Shown: in pieces, positions 40,869 to 48,416 of the stretch
How positions within the stretch are numbered: position 1 is the first letter of the stretch
Layout of the letters: each line of letters starts with the position of its first letter
DNA from: CAYRHS01 sp964424125
Lineage (GTDB): Bacteria > Actinomycetota > Acidimicrobiia > IMCC26256 > JAOSJL01
Assembly: GCA_964424125.1 (NCBI GenBank)
Contig: CAYRHS010000002.1
Span: 1 to 49,479, forward strand
DNA length: 49,479 bases
Reading direction: 5' to 3'
Program-made: the position numbers and the translations under genes
The notes under the pieces: generated by a model
Seen by the model: only the letters and a program-made list of their open reading frames with translations
Told to the model about the DNA's origin: nothing
The model's database searches: none

Positions 40869-42477
40869 CCGAGAAGGTGGTGCGCTCGCCCGAGTCACCA
40901 CCCGGAGGGACGTACTCGAGCTCGATCGTCGTGGATCCCTCACCCACGGCCTCGAAGGAGAAGTGCTCGGTGCCGCCCCTTCCCGCCTCGTCCTCCGCGC
41001 CCGGGTCGGGCTCGTACTCGCTGCCGAGGGACTCGAGGACCGAGTCGTCGACCGGTTCGGCGAACTGCCACGAGTAGCCCGTCGTCGGGTTGGAGTCGAG
41101 GGAGATCGTGAACGTGTCACCCACGCCGACGTCGATGGTCTCGTCGGGGTCGGTGAAGTCGTCGCCGGAGGACTCGCCGTCGTCGGAGCTCTTCTCGTCG
41201 GTGTTCTCGTCGCCTTCCGTGACCTCGAGCGGATCCACCCAGACCTGAGCCGACCCTTCCTCGGTGCCGACGGCGATGTAGCCGTTGGCGAACACGCCCA
41301 CGCCGAGGATGGAGCCTTGGGCTTCCACCTCGTCCTCGAAGGGCAGCAGGTCCCAGCTGCGACCGTCGGCCGACGCCCAGACCTCGGAGGTGTCGGTCGC
41401 ATCCTGGTTTTCTGCCAGCGGGTCGCTGAACAGGGGTCCCGCCGCGACGAACCGGCCATCGGAGTTGGCGTCCAGGCCGGACACGCTCAGGTCGGGGTTG
41501 AGGTCGACGTCGACTGGCTCCCACTCCTCGCCGTCGGGCGAGAACCAGATCGCCTCCGTGGCGTCCTCGCCGAGCTTCCCCGCCGAGCCGGTGGCCACGT
41601 AGCCGTCGGCCGACGCCGCGAGCTCCCCGACCGTGATCCCGTCCTCGAAGGCGTCGGACTCGACTCGTTCCCAGGTCGTGCCGTCGTCGGAGCGCCAGAC
41701 CTCCGCCTCGCCCGATCGCACTCCACCGCCGACGAACCCGTCGTCCGAGACGGTGACGCCGTTGAGCGAGACGTCGGCCGCCATCCCGGGAAGGTCCGAG
41801 TCCTCGACGCGCTCCCACTCGTCGCCGTCGGAAGAGCGCCAGATCCCTGGCTCCAGCTCGGTCTCGTCTTCGCCGCCCACCCTGACGCGGCCCACGGCGA
41901 CCAGTCCGTCCCCGGAGCCGGTCACGTCCGACATGTCGCCGCCCGCGAAGGCGTCGTCGTTCCCTTCGACGCGCTCCCAGTCGCGGCCGTCGTCGGAGCG
42001 CCACACGGCCGCGTCATCGCCGGTGCGCCCGGCGGAGCCGACCGCCACGAACCCGTCGTCGGTGGCCACGACCGCGTCCATGCGCGCTGGATCGTCGAAG
42101 GTGTCGTCGGCGATGCGCTCCCAGTTCCAGCCGTCCTCCGACCACCAGGCCGCGGCCGCGGCGGGGAGGGTCGTGTCCGTCTCGGTCTCGTAGCCGACGG
42201 CGACGAAGCCGGCGTCGGAGCCGGCGACGTCTTCCATCTGGAGCGTCGCGCCCGGCTCTTCGGGCGCGAACGCGGCGGCGTTGGCCTCGAGGAGCGCGTC
42301 GTCGAGCTCGACGTCGAAGTCGATCTCGGGCTCGGTGGCCTGGTCCTGCTCGGCCGTGGTGGTCGTGTCGTCTGCGCTGCCACCGTCGTCGCCGCACGCC
42401 GCCAGGAGCAGGCCTGCGGCGAGCACTGCGACGGCGAACGTTGCGCCCGACCGCACCAGACTTCTTTGGCGACTCAT
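40855..42477 (-). CDS. Propeller-like lipoprotein with C-terminal chagasin (I42) domain
   Basis: 540 aa. Lipobox LLAAC (Cys27) and a TTTTAEQ linker. About 350 residues of sialidase-like/Kelch-like short repeats of the form 'GFVAVGxx-AAVWRSDDGRDWERV', six to seven in all, suggest an extracellular beta-propeller. The C-terminal 100 residues match chagasin-type cysteine-protease inhibitors: SNPTTGYSWQF (the loop that enters the protease site), the GRGGTEHF loop and LEYVPPGG. A secreted propeller carrying a protease-inhibitor domain may protect cells or target surface proteins. Tandem with a paralogue lacking the I42 domain; ATG 42477 overlaps that gene's stop (ATGA). Confidence 0.85.
   Translation of the reverse strand: MSRQRSLVRSGATFAVAVLAAGLLLAACGDDGGSADDTTTTAEQDQATEPEIDFDVELDDALLEANAAAFAPEEPGATLQMEDVAGSDAGFVAVGYETETDTTLPAAAAAWWSEDGWNWERIADDTFDDPARMDAVVATDDGFVAVGSAGRTGDDAAVWRSDDGRDWERVEGNDDAFAGGDMSDVTGSGDGLVAVGRVRVGGEDETELEPGIWRSSDGDEWERVEDSDLPGMAADVSLNGVTVSDDGFVGGGVRSGEAEVWRSDDGTTWERVESDAFEDGITVGELAASADGYVATGSAGKLGEDATEAIWFSPDGEEWEPVDVDLNPDLSVSGLDANSDGRFVAAGPLFSDPLAENQDATDTSEVWASADGRSWDLLPFEDEVEAQGSILGVGVFANGYIAVGTEEGSAQVWVDPLEVTEGDENTDEKSSDDGESSGDDFTDPDETIDVGVGDTFTISLDSNPTTGYSWQFAEPVDDSVLESLGSEYEPDPGAEDEAGRGGTEHFSFEAVGEGSTTIELEYVPPGGDSGERTTFSVNVG
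41951..42325. repeat. 375-bp direct repeat, copy 1
   Basis: Identical base-for-base, as far as I could read, to 43258-43632 at a constant offset of 1307 bp. It encodes the start of the mature propeller (after the TTTTAEQ linker) in the downstream lipoprotein, while flanking sequence is clearly diverged. Confidence 0.93.
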
Positions 42478-43784
42478 TCGATCCCCACCTCGTCGACCCA
42501 GACCTGGGCCGATCCTTCCTCGGTGCCGACGGCGATGTAACCGTTGGCGAACGCCTCCACGCCGTTCATCGTGCCCCGGGCCTCCTCCTCGTCCTCGGCC
42601 GGCAGCAGCTTCCAGACACGGCCGTCCTCCGACGACCAGACCTCCGAGATGAGACGAGGATCCTCGTCCGGCTCCTCTTGCTCGTCCTCGAAGGGCTCGT
42701 AGTCGGGGACCAGCGGCCCGACGGCGACGAACAGACCGTCGCCGTTGGCGTCGACGCCGCTCAGGGCCAAGTCGGGGTCGAGGTCGAGGTCGAGCTGTTC
42801 CCACTCGTGGCCGTCCGCCGAGAACCAGACCGCTTGCGACGAATCCCCGGGCTCTCCGGACGGCCCGACCGCTACGTAGCCGTCTTCGGAGGCGGCGACG
42901 TCGTCGACGAGCACGCTGTCGTCCAGGGCGTCGGACTCGACCCGTTCCCACGTGGTCCCGTCCGGCGATTGCCAGAGTTCCACTCCGCCCTCCGCTCCCT
43001 CCCCGCCGCCCGTGCCTCCGCCGGCGACGTAGCCGTCGGCAGCAGCGGCGACGCCCCAGAGCGTCTGGCCCGTGACATCGTCAGCCGTCGCGGGAAGCGC
43101 CGAATCGGGGATCGCCTCCCACTGCTCGCCGTCGTCGGAGCGCCAGATCGCCGCGTGGACGGCGAAGTCCGTATCCGGGTGCTCCACGTGGACGGCGCCC
43201 ACTGCGACCAGTCCGTCTGCGCCGACGGCGACATCCAACATGTTGCCGCCGGCGAACGCGTCGTCGTTCCCTTCGACGCGCTCCCAGTCGCGGCCGTCGT
43301 CGGAGCGCCACACGGCCGCGTCATCGCCGGTGCGCCCGGCGGAGCCGACCGCCACGAACCCGTCGTCGGTGGCCACGACCGCGTCCATGCGCGCTGGATC
43401 GTCGAAGGTGTCGTCGGCGATGCGCTCCCAGTTCCAGCCGTCCTCCGACCACCAGGCCGCGGCCGCGGCGGGGAGGGTCGTGTCCGTCTCGGTCTCGTAG
43501 CCGACGGCGACGAAGCCGGCGTCGGAGCCGGCGACGTCTTCCATCTGGAGCGTCGCGCCCGGCTCTTCGGGCGCGAACGCGGCGGCGTTGGCCTCGAGGA
43601 GCGCGTCGTCGAGCTCGACGTCGAAGTCGATCGTGGGATCGGTGGGCTCCGCCTGTTCGGCCGTGGTAGTGGTGTTGTCCGCGCCGCCGTTGTCGTCGCC
43701 GCACGCGGCGGCGACCAGCGCCAGCGAGGCCAGCACGGCGAGGATCCGTACGCCGGGTCCCGTCCACGAGCGCGTTCGGCCCAT
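42474..43784 (-). CDS. Propeller-like lipoprotein, paralogue without inhibitor domain
   Basis: 436 aa. Lipobox VAAAC (Cys28), TTTTAEQ linker and the same repeat type as its neighbour (GFVAVGSAGRTGDDAAVW, GYVAVGPSGEPGDSSQAVW). It ends after the last blade (ANGYIAVGTEEGSAQVWVDE), where the neighbour continues into the I42 domain. Residues about 45-170 are identical in DNA to the neighbour. ATG at 43784; stop shared with the next ATG. Probably a surface-exposed binding protein; the ligand is unknown. Confidence 0.85.
   Translation of the reverse strand: MGRTRSWTGPGVRILAVLASLALVAAACGDDNGGADNTTTTAEQAEPTDPTIDFDVELDDALLEANAAAFAPEEPGATLQMEDVAGSDAGFVAVGYETETDTTLPAAAAAWWSEDGWNWERIADDTFDDPARMDAVVATDDGFVAVGSAGRTGDDAAVWRSDDGRDWERVEGNDDAFAGGNMLDVAVGADGLVAVGAVHVEHPDTDFAVHAAIWRSDDGEQWEAIPDSALPATADDVTGQTLWGVAAAADGYVAGGGTGGGEGAEGGVELWQSPDGTTWERVESDALDDSVLVDDVAASEDGYVAVGPSGEPGDSSQAVWFSADGHEWEQLDLDLDPDLALSGVDANGDGLFVAVGPLVPDYEPFEDEQEEPDEDPRLISEVWSSEDGRVWKLLPAEDEEEARGTMNGVEAFANGYIAVGTEEGSAQVWVDEVGIE
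43258..43632. repeat. 375-bp direct repeat, copy 2
   Basis: Second copy of the identical segment described at 41951-42325, in the upstream lipoprotein. Identity ends abruptly at both sides. Confidence 0.93.
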
Positions 43785-43831
43785 CTCCCACCCTGCCGCG
43801 CCCGCCGAGGCCGTGTCCGATCGAAGCTCGC

Positions 43832-43839
43832 TATAGGCT
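43832..43839 (+). promoter_or_regulatory. -10-like element TATAGGCT before the acyl-CoA cassette
   Basis: Overlapping TATAGG and TAGGCT lie about 40-45 bp before the ATG at 43879, between the divergent lipoprotein and dehydrogenase genes. It matches the TAGGCT seen before the methyltransferase remnant. Confidence 0.35.
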
Positions 43840-43878
43840 CGAAATCCCCCGAAGTGACGCACGCAGACCCGGGAGCCC

Positions 43879-45060
43879 ATGGACTTCGACTTCAACCCCG
43901 AGCAAGAGGACTTCGTCGCCGAGGTGGAGCGCTTCCTCGACGAGCACGAGGACCCCGAGGTGATGGACGTCACCCGGGAGAACATGGCGCAGATCGTCGA
44001 CACGCCGCCGCGGCGGGCGTTCATGCGCGAGCTCGGCGACCGGGGCTGGCTGGGCATGACCTGGCCGAAGGAGTACGGCGGCAGCGAGGGCGAGGGCGTC
44101 TACGAGTATTTGCTGAACGAGGCGCTGGCTCGCCGGGGTGCTCCTCAGATCGGCAAGGGCGTCGGGATCATCGGCAAGACGCTCATCCGTCACGGGTCCG
44201 AGAAGCTGAAGCGTGAGTTCCTGCCCAAGATCCTGCGCAACGAGGTCGAGTTCGCCGTTGGCTACAGCGAGCCCAACGCCGGGTCCGACGCGGCGTCGAT
44301 GCAGCTCAAGGCGACCGAGGCGGACGGCGGCTGGGTTCTCAACGGCCAGAAGACGTGGACCACCTCCGCGCACTTCGCCGAGTGGTACTGGGTCGGCGCC
44401 CGCACCGACCCAGACGCGCCGAAGCACCAGGGCATCAGCCTGTTCCTCGTCCCGCTCGACCATCCCGGGCTGACGATCAACCCGATCTGGACGATGGGTG
44501 ACGAGCGCACGAACGACGTCTTCTTCGACGACGTGTTCGTCCCCGACGACTACATGGTCGGCGAGCGTGGGCGCGGTTTCCAGTACATCTCCGAGGCCCT
44601 CGACCTCGAGCGCTTCACGATGTTCACGTACTCGCCCATCCAGCAGCGCTTGGAGCTGCTCTGCGAGTACGTCGCGACCGCGGAGCGCGACGGCAAGCCC
44701 CTGCGCGAGGACGCGGTGGTGCGTCAGCAGATCGCGCAGCTCGTCACCCGGTGCGAGACGGCCCGCGTGCTCGGGTTGCGCTTCGTGGCCGAGTCGATGA
44801 AGGGTGGGGCCGCTCCCACCTGCGAGGCGTCGGAGTACAAGCTCTTCGCCACCGAGCTCTCCAAGCGGTTGGCGAACGCCTCGATGGACATCGCGGGACC
44901 GGGGTCGCAGCTCCGGGTTGGCACCAAGGACGCGCCGATGCAGGGTCGGGCGGAGTCGACGTACCGCTACACGGTGATCGACACCATCGGAGGTGGCACC
45001 TCCGAGGTGCAGAAGAACATCATCGCCCGCCGCAAGCTCGGGCTCCCGAAGAACTTCTGA
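43879..45060 (+). CDS. Acyl-CoA dehydrogenase (FAD), first of cassette
   Basis: 393 aa, normal length. N-terminal helical domain (DFNPEQEDFVAEVERFLDEH, GWLGMTWPKEYGG), middle beta-domain with YSEPNAGSD and GQKTWTTSAHFA, and C-terminal helical domain with the FAD-contact IGGGTSEVQKNIIARR. Introduces a C2-C3 double bond in an acyl-CoA and passes electrons to ETF. The substrate is probably branched or ring-containing, given the neighbours. Leads a co-directional cassette; the CoA-transferase starts 9 bp after its stop. Confidence 0.94.
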   Translation: MDFDFNPEQEDFVAEVERFLDEHEDPEVMDVTRENMAQIVDTPPRRAFMRELGDRGWLGMTWPKEYGGSEGEGVYEYLLNEALARRGAPQIGKGVGIIGKTLIRHGSEKLKREFLPKILRNEVEFAVGYSEPNAGSDAASMQLKATEADGGWVLNGQKTWTTSAHFAEWYWVGARTDPDAPKHQGISLFLVPLDHPGLTINPIWTMGDERTNDVFFDDVFVPDDYMVGERGRGFQYISEALDLERFTMFTYSPIQQRLELLCEYVATAERDGKPLREDAVVRQQIAQLVTRCETARVLGLRFVAESMKGGAAPTCEASEYKLFATELSKRLANASMDIAGPGSQLRVGTKDAPMQGRAESTYRYTVIDTIGGGTSEVQKNIIARRKLGLPKNF

Positions 45061-45068
45061 CGTCACCG

Positions 45069-46235
45069 ATGCCGACGGAGCCCGCGCTCGCCGATCACGT
45101 CGTGCTCGATTTCTCCACCGTGGGCCCAGCCGCACGCTGTGCCCGCATCCTCGCCGACTACGGGGCCGACGTCGTCAAGCTCGGTCCGGTGCCGCGGGAG
45201 GGCAAGCAGCCGATCGAGCCGCCCTTTTTCACCTACGGTGCCCAGCGCGGGATGCAGCGCGTCCGGCTCGACCTCAAGACCGACGCGGGGCGAGCCACGT
45301 TCCTCCGCATGGCCGCCGCGGCCGACGTGGTGCTCGAGAGCTTCCGGCCCGGCGTCGTCGACCGGCTCGGGGTCGGCTACGAGGACGTCCGGGCCGTGAA
45401 CGAGCGGATCGTCTACTGCTCGACCAGCGGCTACGGCCAGGACGGACCGCGCGCCGGCTGGGCGGGCCACGACCTCGACTACCTCGCCGTCGCCGGCTTC
45501 CTGGCCTGCTCCGGACCGCGGTTCGACGGGGGTCCGCCGCTGCCGGGCGCGACGATCGCCGACGCCGCAGGCGGGGGGATGCACGCCGCGATCGCGATCC
45601 TCGCTGCGCTCGTGCGGCGGCACGCGAGGTCCGAGGGCGCCTACCTCGACGTGGCGGTCGCCGATGGGGTCCTCTCCCTGATGGCGCTCGCGGTCGACGA
45701 GTACCTCGCGACCGGAGTGGAACCCGGCCCGGGCCACGACATCCTCACCGGGCGCTACGCCTGTTACGAGTGCTACGAGGCGGCCGACGGGAGGTGGCTG
45801 GCGGTCGCCGCGATCGAGCCCGCGTTCTTCGCCAACCTGTGCCGCGCCCTGGGACTCGAGCAGTGGATCCCGCACCAGAACGACGACGGCCGCCAGGACG
45901 AGCTGCGCGCCGCCTTCCGGGCCGCGTTCTCGACCCGCGACCGTGACGCGTGGGTCGCCGACCTGTCCGGCGCCGACACGTGCGTCGCGCCGGTGCAGAC
46001 GATCGCCGAGGTGGCTGCGGACGCCCAGTTCGACGGGCGAGGCGCGTTCGTGACCGCGGAGCACCCGACGCACGGGACGCTGCGCCAGGTCGGGCCCGTG
46101 CTCGCGGGTGGTCGACGCGAAGCCGTCGGGACGCTTCCGGACCCCGACCGGACCGACACCGATACGGTGCTCGCGCGCCTCGGGTTCTCCGGGGACGAGG
46201 TGGAGCGGCTGCGAGCGGAAGGTGCGGTGGCGTGA
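45069..46235 (+). CDS. Class III CoA-transferase (CaiB/BaiF family)
   Basis: 388 aa. Recognisable by ARILADYGADVVKLGPVPREG, the DLKTDAGRATFLRMAAAADVVLESFRPG block, IVYCSTSGYGQDGPRAGWAGHDLDY and the GARTxx-type central loops. It moves CoA between a donor thioester and a carboxylic acid, activating the substrate for the dehydrogenases. The usual active-site Asp is likely in GHDLDYLAVAG. Stop overlaps the next GTG (GTGA). Confidence 0.92.
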   Translation: MPTEPALADHVVLDFSTVGPAARCARILADYGADVVKLGPVPREGKQPIEPPFFTYGAQRGMQRVRLDLKTDAGRATFLRMAAAADVVLESFRPGVVDRLGVGYEDVRAVNERIVYCSTSGYGQDGPRAGWAGHDLDYLAVAGFLACSGPRFDGGPPLPGATIADAAGGGMHAAIAILAALVRRHARSEGAYLDVAVADGVLSLMALAVDEYLATGVEPGPGHDILTGRYACYECYEAADGRWLAVAAIEPAFFANLCRALGLEQWIPHQNDDGRQDELRAAFRAAFSTRDRDAWVADLSGADTCVAPVQTIAEVAADAQFDGRGAFVTAEHPTHGTLRQVGPVLAGGRREAVGTLPDPDRTDTDTVLARLGFSGDEVERLRAEGAVA

Positions 46236-46741
46236 GCGAGCTCCCGGGCGAGGTGCAGGACTGGATCGGCCAGGTCCGCTACGAGGAGACGGGCGAGTTC
46301 GACGTCGAGCGCGGGTACGTCTTCACGAGCTGCGCCTCAGTCGAGAACGGCAACCCGCTCTTCTGGGACGACGAGGTCGCGGCCGAGCTCACCGGCGGGC
46401 CGATCGCGCCTCCGACGATGATCTCGGTCTGGTTCCGTCCCCACGCCTGGGCGCCGGGTCGGACGAAGGAGGCCCTGCCGCTCCAGGTGCACTTCGACCT
46501 CAAGGAGGCGCTCGGGCTCCCCGAGGCGGTCATGACCGGCAACGAGGTCGTCTTCGGCGAGCCCGTCCGACCGGGCGACCGGCTCTGTACCCACCAAGTC
46601 CTGCGCTCGGTCAGCGACGAGAAGGCGACGAAGCTCGGCACCGGGCGCTTCTGGGTGATCGACGTCGAGTACGCGAACCAGCGGGGCGAGCTCGTCGGGC
46701 GCGAGACCTGGACCGGTTTCGGCTACCGGAGGCCGACGTGA
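46232..46741 (+). CDS. MaoC N-terminal-type hot-dog protein
   Basis: 169 aa single hot-dog. Motifs: ASVENGNPLFWDDEVAAEL, GGPIAPPTMISVWFRP and NEVVFGEPVRPGDRL, as in MaoC_dehydratas N-terminal domains that lack the catalytic Asp-His. It is coupled to the preceding CoA-transferase (GTGA) and to the next gene (GTGA). In steroid and dipicolinate-type pathways such a protein pairs with a catalytic hot-dog to make a heteromeric enoyl-CoA hydratase (ChsH1/ChsH2-like). Confidence 0.87.
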   Translation: MSELPGEVQDWIGQVRYEETGEFDVERGYVFTSCASVENGNPLFWDDEVAAELTGGPIAPPTMISVWFRPHAWAPGRTKEALPLQVHFDLKEALGLPEAVMTGNEVVFGEPVRPGDRLCTHQVLRSVSDEKATKLGTGRFWVIDVEYANQRGELVGRETWTGFGYRRPT

Positions 46742-47226
46742 CCACCGCCTCGACGACGTCGCTGCTCCACGGCACTGTGCACGAGGGCGACGAGCTCCCC
46801 GAGCTCTCGGTCGACGTCACCGCAACGACCATCGTGCTCGGTGCGCTCGCGAGCCGGGACTGGCGACCCATGCACCACGACAAGGACTTCGCGATCGAGC
46901 GCAACGGCACGAAGGACATCTTCATGAACGCGCCCAACCAGGCCCTCTGGTTCGAGCGCTTCGTCACCGACTGGACGGGCCCGAAGGGCCGTCTCGGGAG
47001 GCTGCGGTTCCGGATCCGGGACTCGGTGTTCCCCGGCGACACGATGACCTTCGCCGGCACGGTCGAGAAGGTCGAGCTCGACGAGCGGGACTGCGGCTGG
47101 GCCGAGCTGGCGCTCGTCCTGCGGGTGGGGGACCGGGTCGCGAGCGAGTGCAACGCGAGGGTGGCCGTGCCCGTGCGAGAGGACGACAACCCGTGGGATC
47201 GTCACGGCGGCGACTGGCAACCGTGA
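46738..47226 (+). CDS. MaoC-like enoyl-CoA hydratase subunit (catalytic half)
   Basis: 162 aa. Contains the hydratase-2 signature RDWRPMHHDKDFA (Asp and His for water activation), NAPNQALWFERFV and DSVFPGDTMTFAGTV. Starts at GTG sharing bases with the previous stop. Hydrates the double bond made by the dehydrogenases, probably as a heteromer with the upstream hot-dog. Followed after 31 bp by the second dehydrogenase. Confidence 0.9.
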   Translation: MTTASTTSLLHGTVHEGDELPELSVDVTATTIVLGALASRDWRPMHHDKDFAIERNGTKDIFMNAPNQALWFERFVTDWTGPKGRLGRLRFRIRDSVFPGDTMTFAGTVEKVELDERDCGWAELALVLRVGDRVASECNARVAVPVREDDNPWDRHGGDWQP

Positions 47227-47257
47227 ACGGGAAGGGACCGAGAACGGGGCGCTGACG

Positions 47258-48382
47258 ATGGATCTGGAGTTCACCGAGGAGCAGGAGCTGCTGCGCGACA
47301 CGGTGCGTGGCGTCTGCAACCAGTACGCGTCGCTCGAGGTCGTGCGCGAGCTGGAGGACGACGCGACCGGCTTCCCGGCCGAGCTCTGGAAGCAGCTCGC
47401 GGCCCTCGATCTCGTCGGGCTGCTCTTGCCCGAGCGTTTCGGCGGGTCGGGCCAGTCGGCGCTCGAGGGTGCGATCCTCTACGAGGAGCTGGGCCGGTCG
47501 CTCGCCCCGACCCCGCACTTCGTCAGCGCGGTCCTGAGCGGGGGCGTGTTGGTCGCCGCGGGGAGCGACGAGCAGCAGGAGACCTGGCTGCCGCGCATCG
47601 CGAGCGGCGAGGTGATCCTCACCCCGGCGTGGCTCGAGCCCGAGCACGGCTTCGGACCGGGCGGGGTCGAGGTGCGAGCCGAGCGGGACGGCGACCGCCT
47701 CCGCCTGAACGGCACCAAGCGCCATGTGGAGTTCGCGGGTGCAGCCGATCGTCTGGTCGTGCTCGCGCGCACCGGTGACGGTGTCGAGGACGTCGACCTG
47801 GTGCTGGTCCCACCCGATGCCGACGGGGTCTCACTCACCGAGCAGCTCACCATCGCGGGCGACTCGCAGTACCAAGTCGAGCTCCGGGACGTCACGGTCC
47901 CCGTCAGCGAACGTGTCGGCGAGCCCGGCTCGGGCTGGGCGGCCTGGCACGAGACGATGCTCTCCGGCATCGTCCTGCTCGCGGCGCAAGCCATGGGCGG
48001 CGCGCAGCACGCGCTCGACATCACCGTCGAGTACGCCAAGGACCGCCAGCAGTTCGGCAAGCCCCTCGGTGCGTTCCAGGCGATCGCTCATTACCTTGCC
48101 GATGCCTCGGCGGCCGTCGACGGAGGGACGACGCTCGCGTACGAGGCCGCGTGGGCGGCAGCGAACGACCGGCCGATCGATCGCCTCGCCCCGATGGCCA
48201 AGCTGTTCGCGACCGGGACGTACAGGGACGTGACCGCGATGGCCCAGCAGGTCTGGGGTGGCGTGGGCTTCACCCTCGAGTACGACATCCAGCTCTACTT
48301 CCGACGCGCGAAGCAACTGCAGCTCTCGTGGTGGGACACCCGCTACCTGGAGGAGCTGGTCGCCGCCTCGGTCCTCGACTGA
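47258..48382 (+). CDS. Acyl-CoA dehydrogenase-like protein, second of cassette
   Basis: 374 aa. N-terminal domain (LEFTEEQELLRDTVRGVC, LPERFGGSGQSALEGA) and C-terminal domain (VEYAKDRQQFGKPLGAFQAI, QVWGGVGFTLEYDIQLYFRR). The middle domain has TPAWLEPEHGFGPGG instead of the usual TEPxxGSD, and the C-terminus lacks the GTSEIQ FAD-contact present in the dehydrogenase at 43879. These features are typical of the partner subunit in alpha2beta2 steroid-type dehydrogenases (FadE28/FadE29-like). It likely forms a heterotetramer with the protein at 43879 or another ACAD. Confidence 0.88.
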   Translation: MDLEFTEEQELLRDTVRGVCNQYASLEVVRELEDDATGFPAELWKQLAALDLVGLLLPERFGGSGQSALEGAILYEELGRSLAPTPHFVSAVLSGGVLVAAGSDEQQETWLPRIASGEVILTPAWLEPEHGFGPGGVEVRAERDGDRLRLNGTKRHVEFAGAADRLVVLARTGDGVEDVDLVLVPPDADGVSLTEQLTIAGDSQYQVELRDVTVPVSERVGEPGSGWAAWHETMLSGIVLLAAQAMGGAQHALDITVEYAKDRQQFGKPLGAFQAIAHYLADASAAVDGGTTLAYEAAWAAANDRPIDRLAPMAKLFATGTYRDVTAMAQQVWGGVGFTLEYDIQLYFRRAKQLQLSWWDTRYLEELVAASVLD

Positions 48383-48416
48383 CGGACCGACCCGAGAGCG
48401 GCGGCTACCCGCTCGA

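Noticed and set aside
41951..43632. The 375-bp repeat as an insertion sequence or transposon end
   Set aside because: Both copies are inside and in frame with homologous coding sequence, and no transposase, terminal inverted repeat or target duplication is present.
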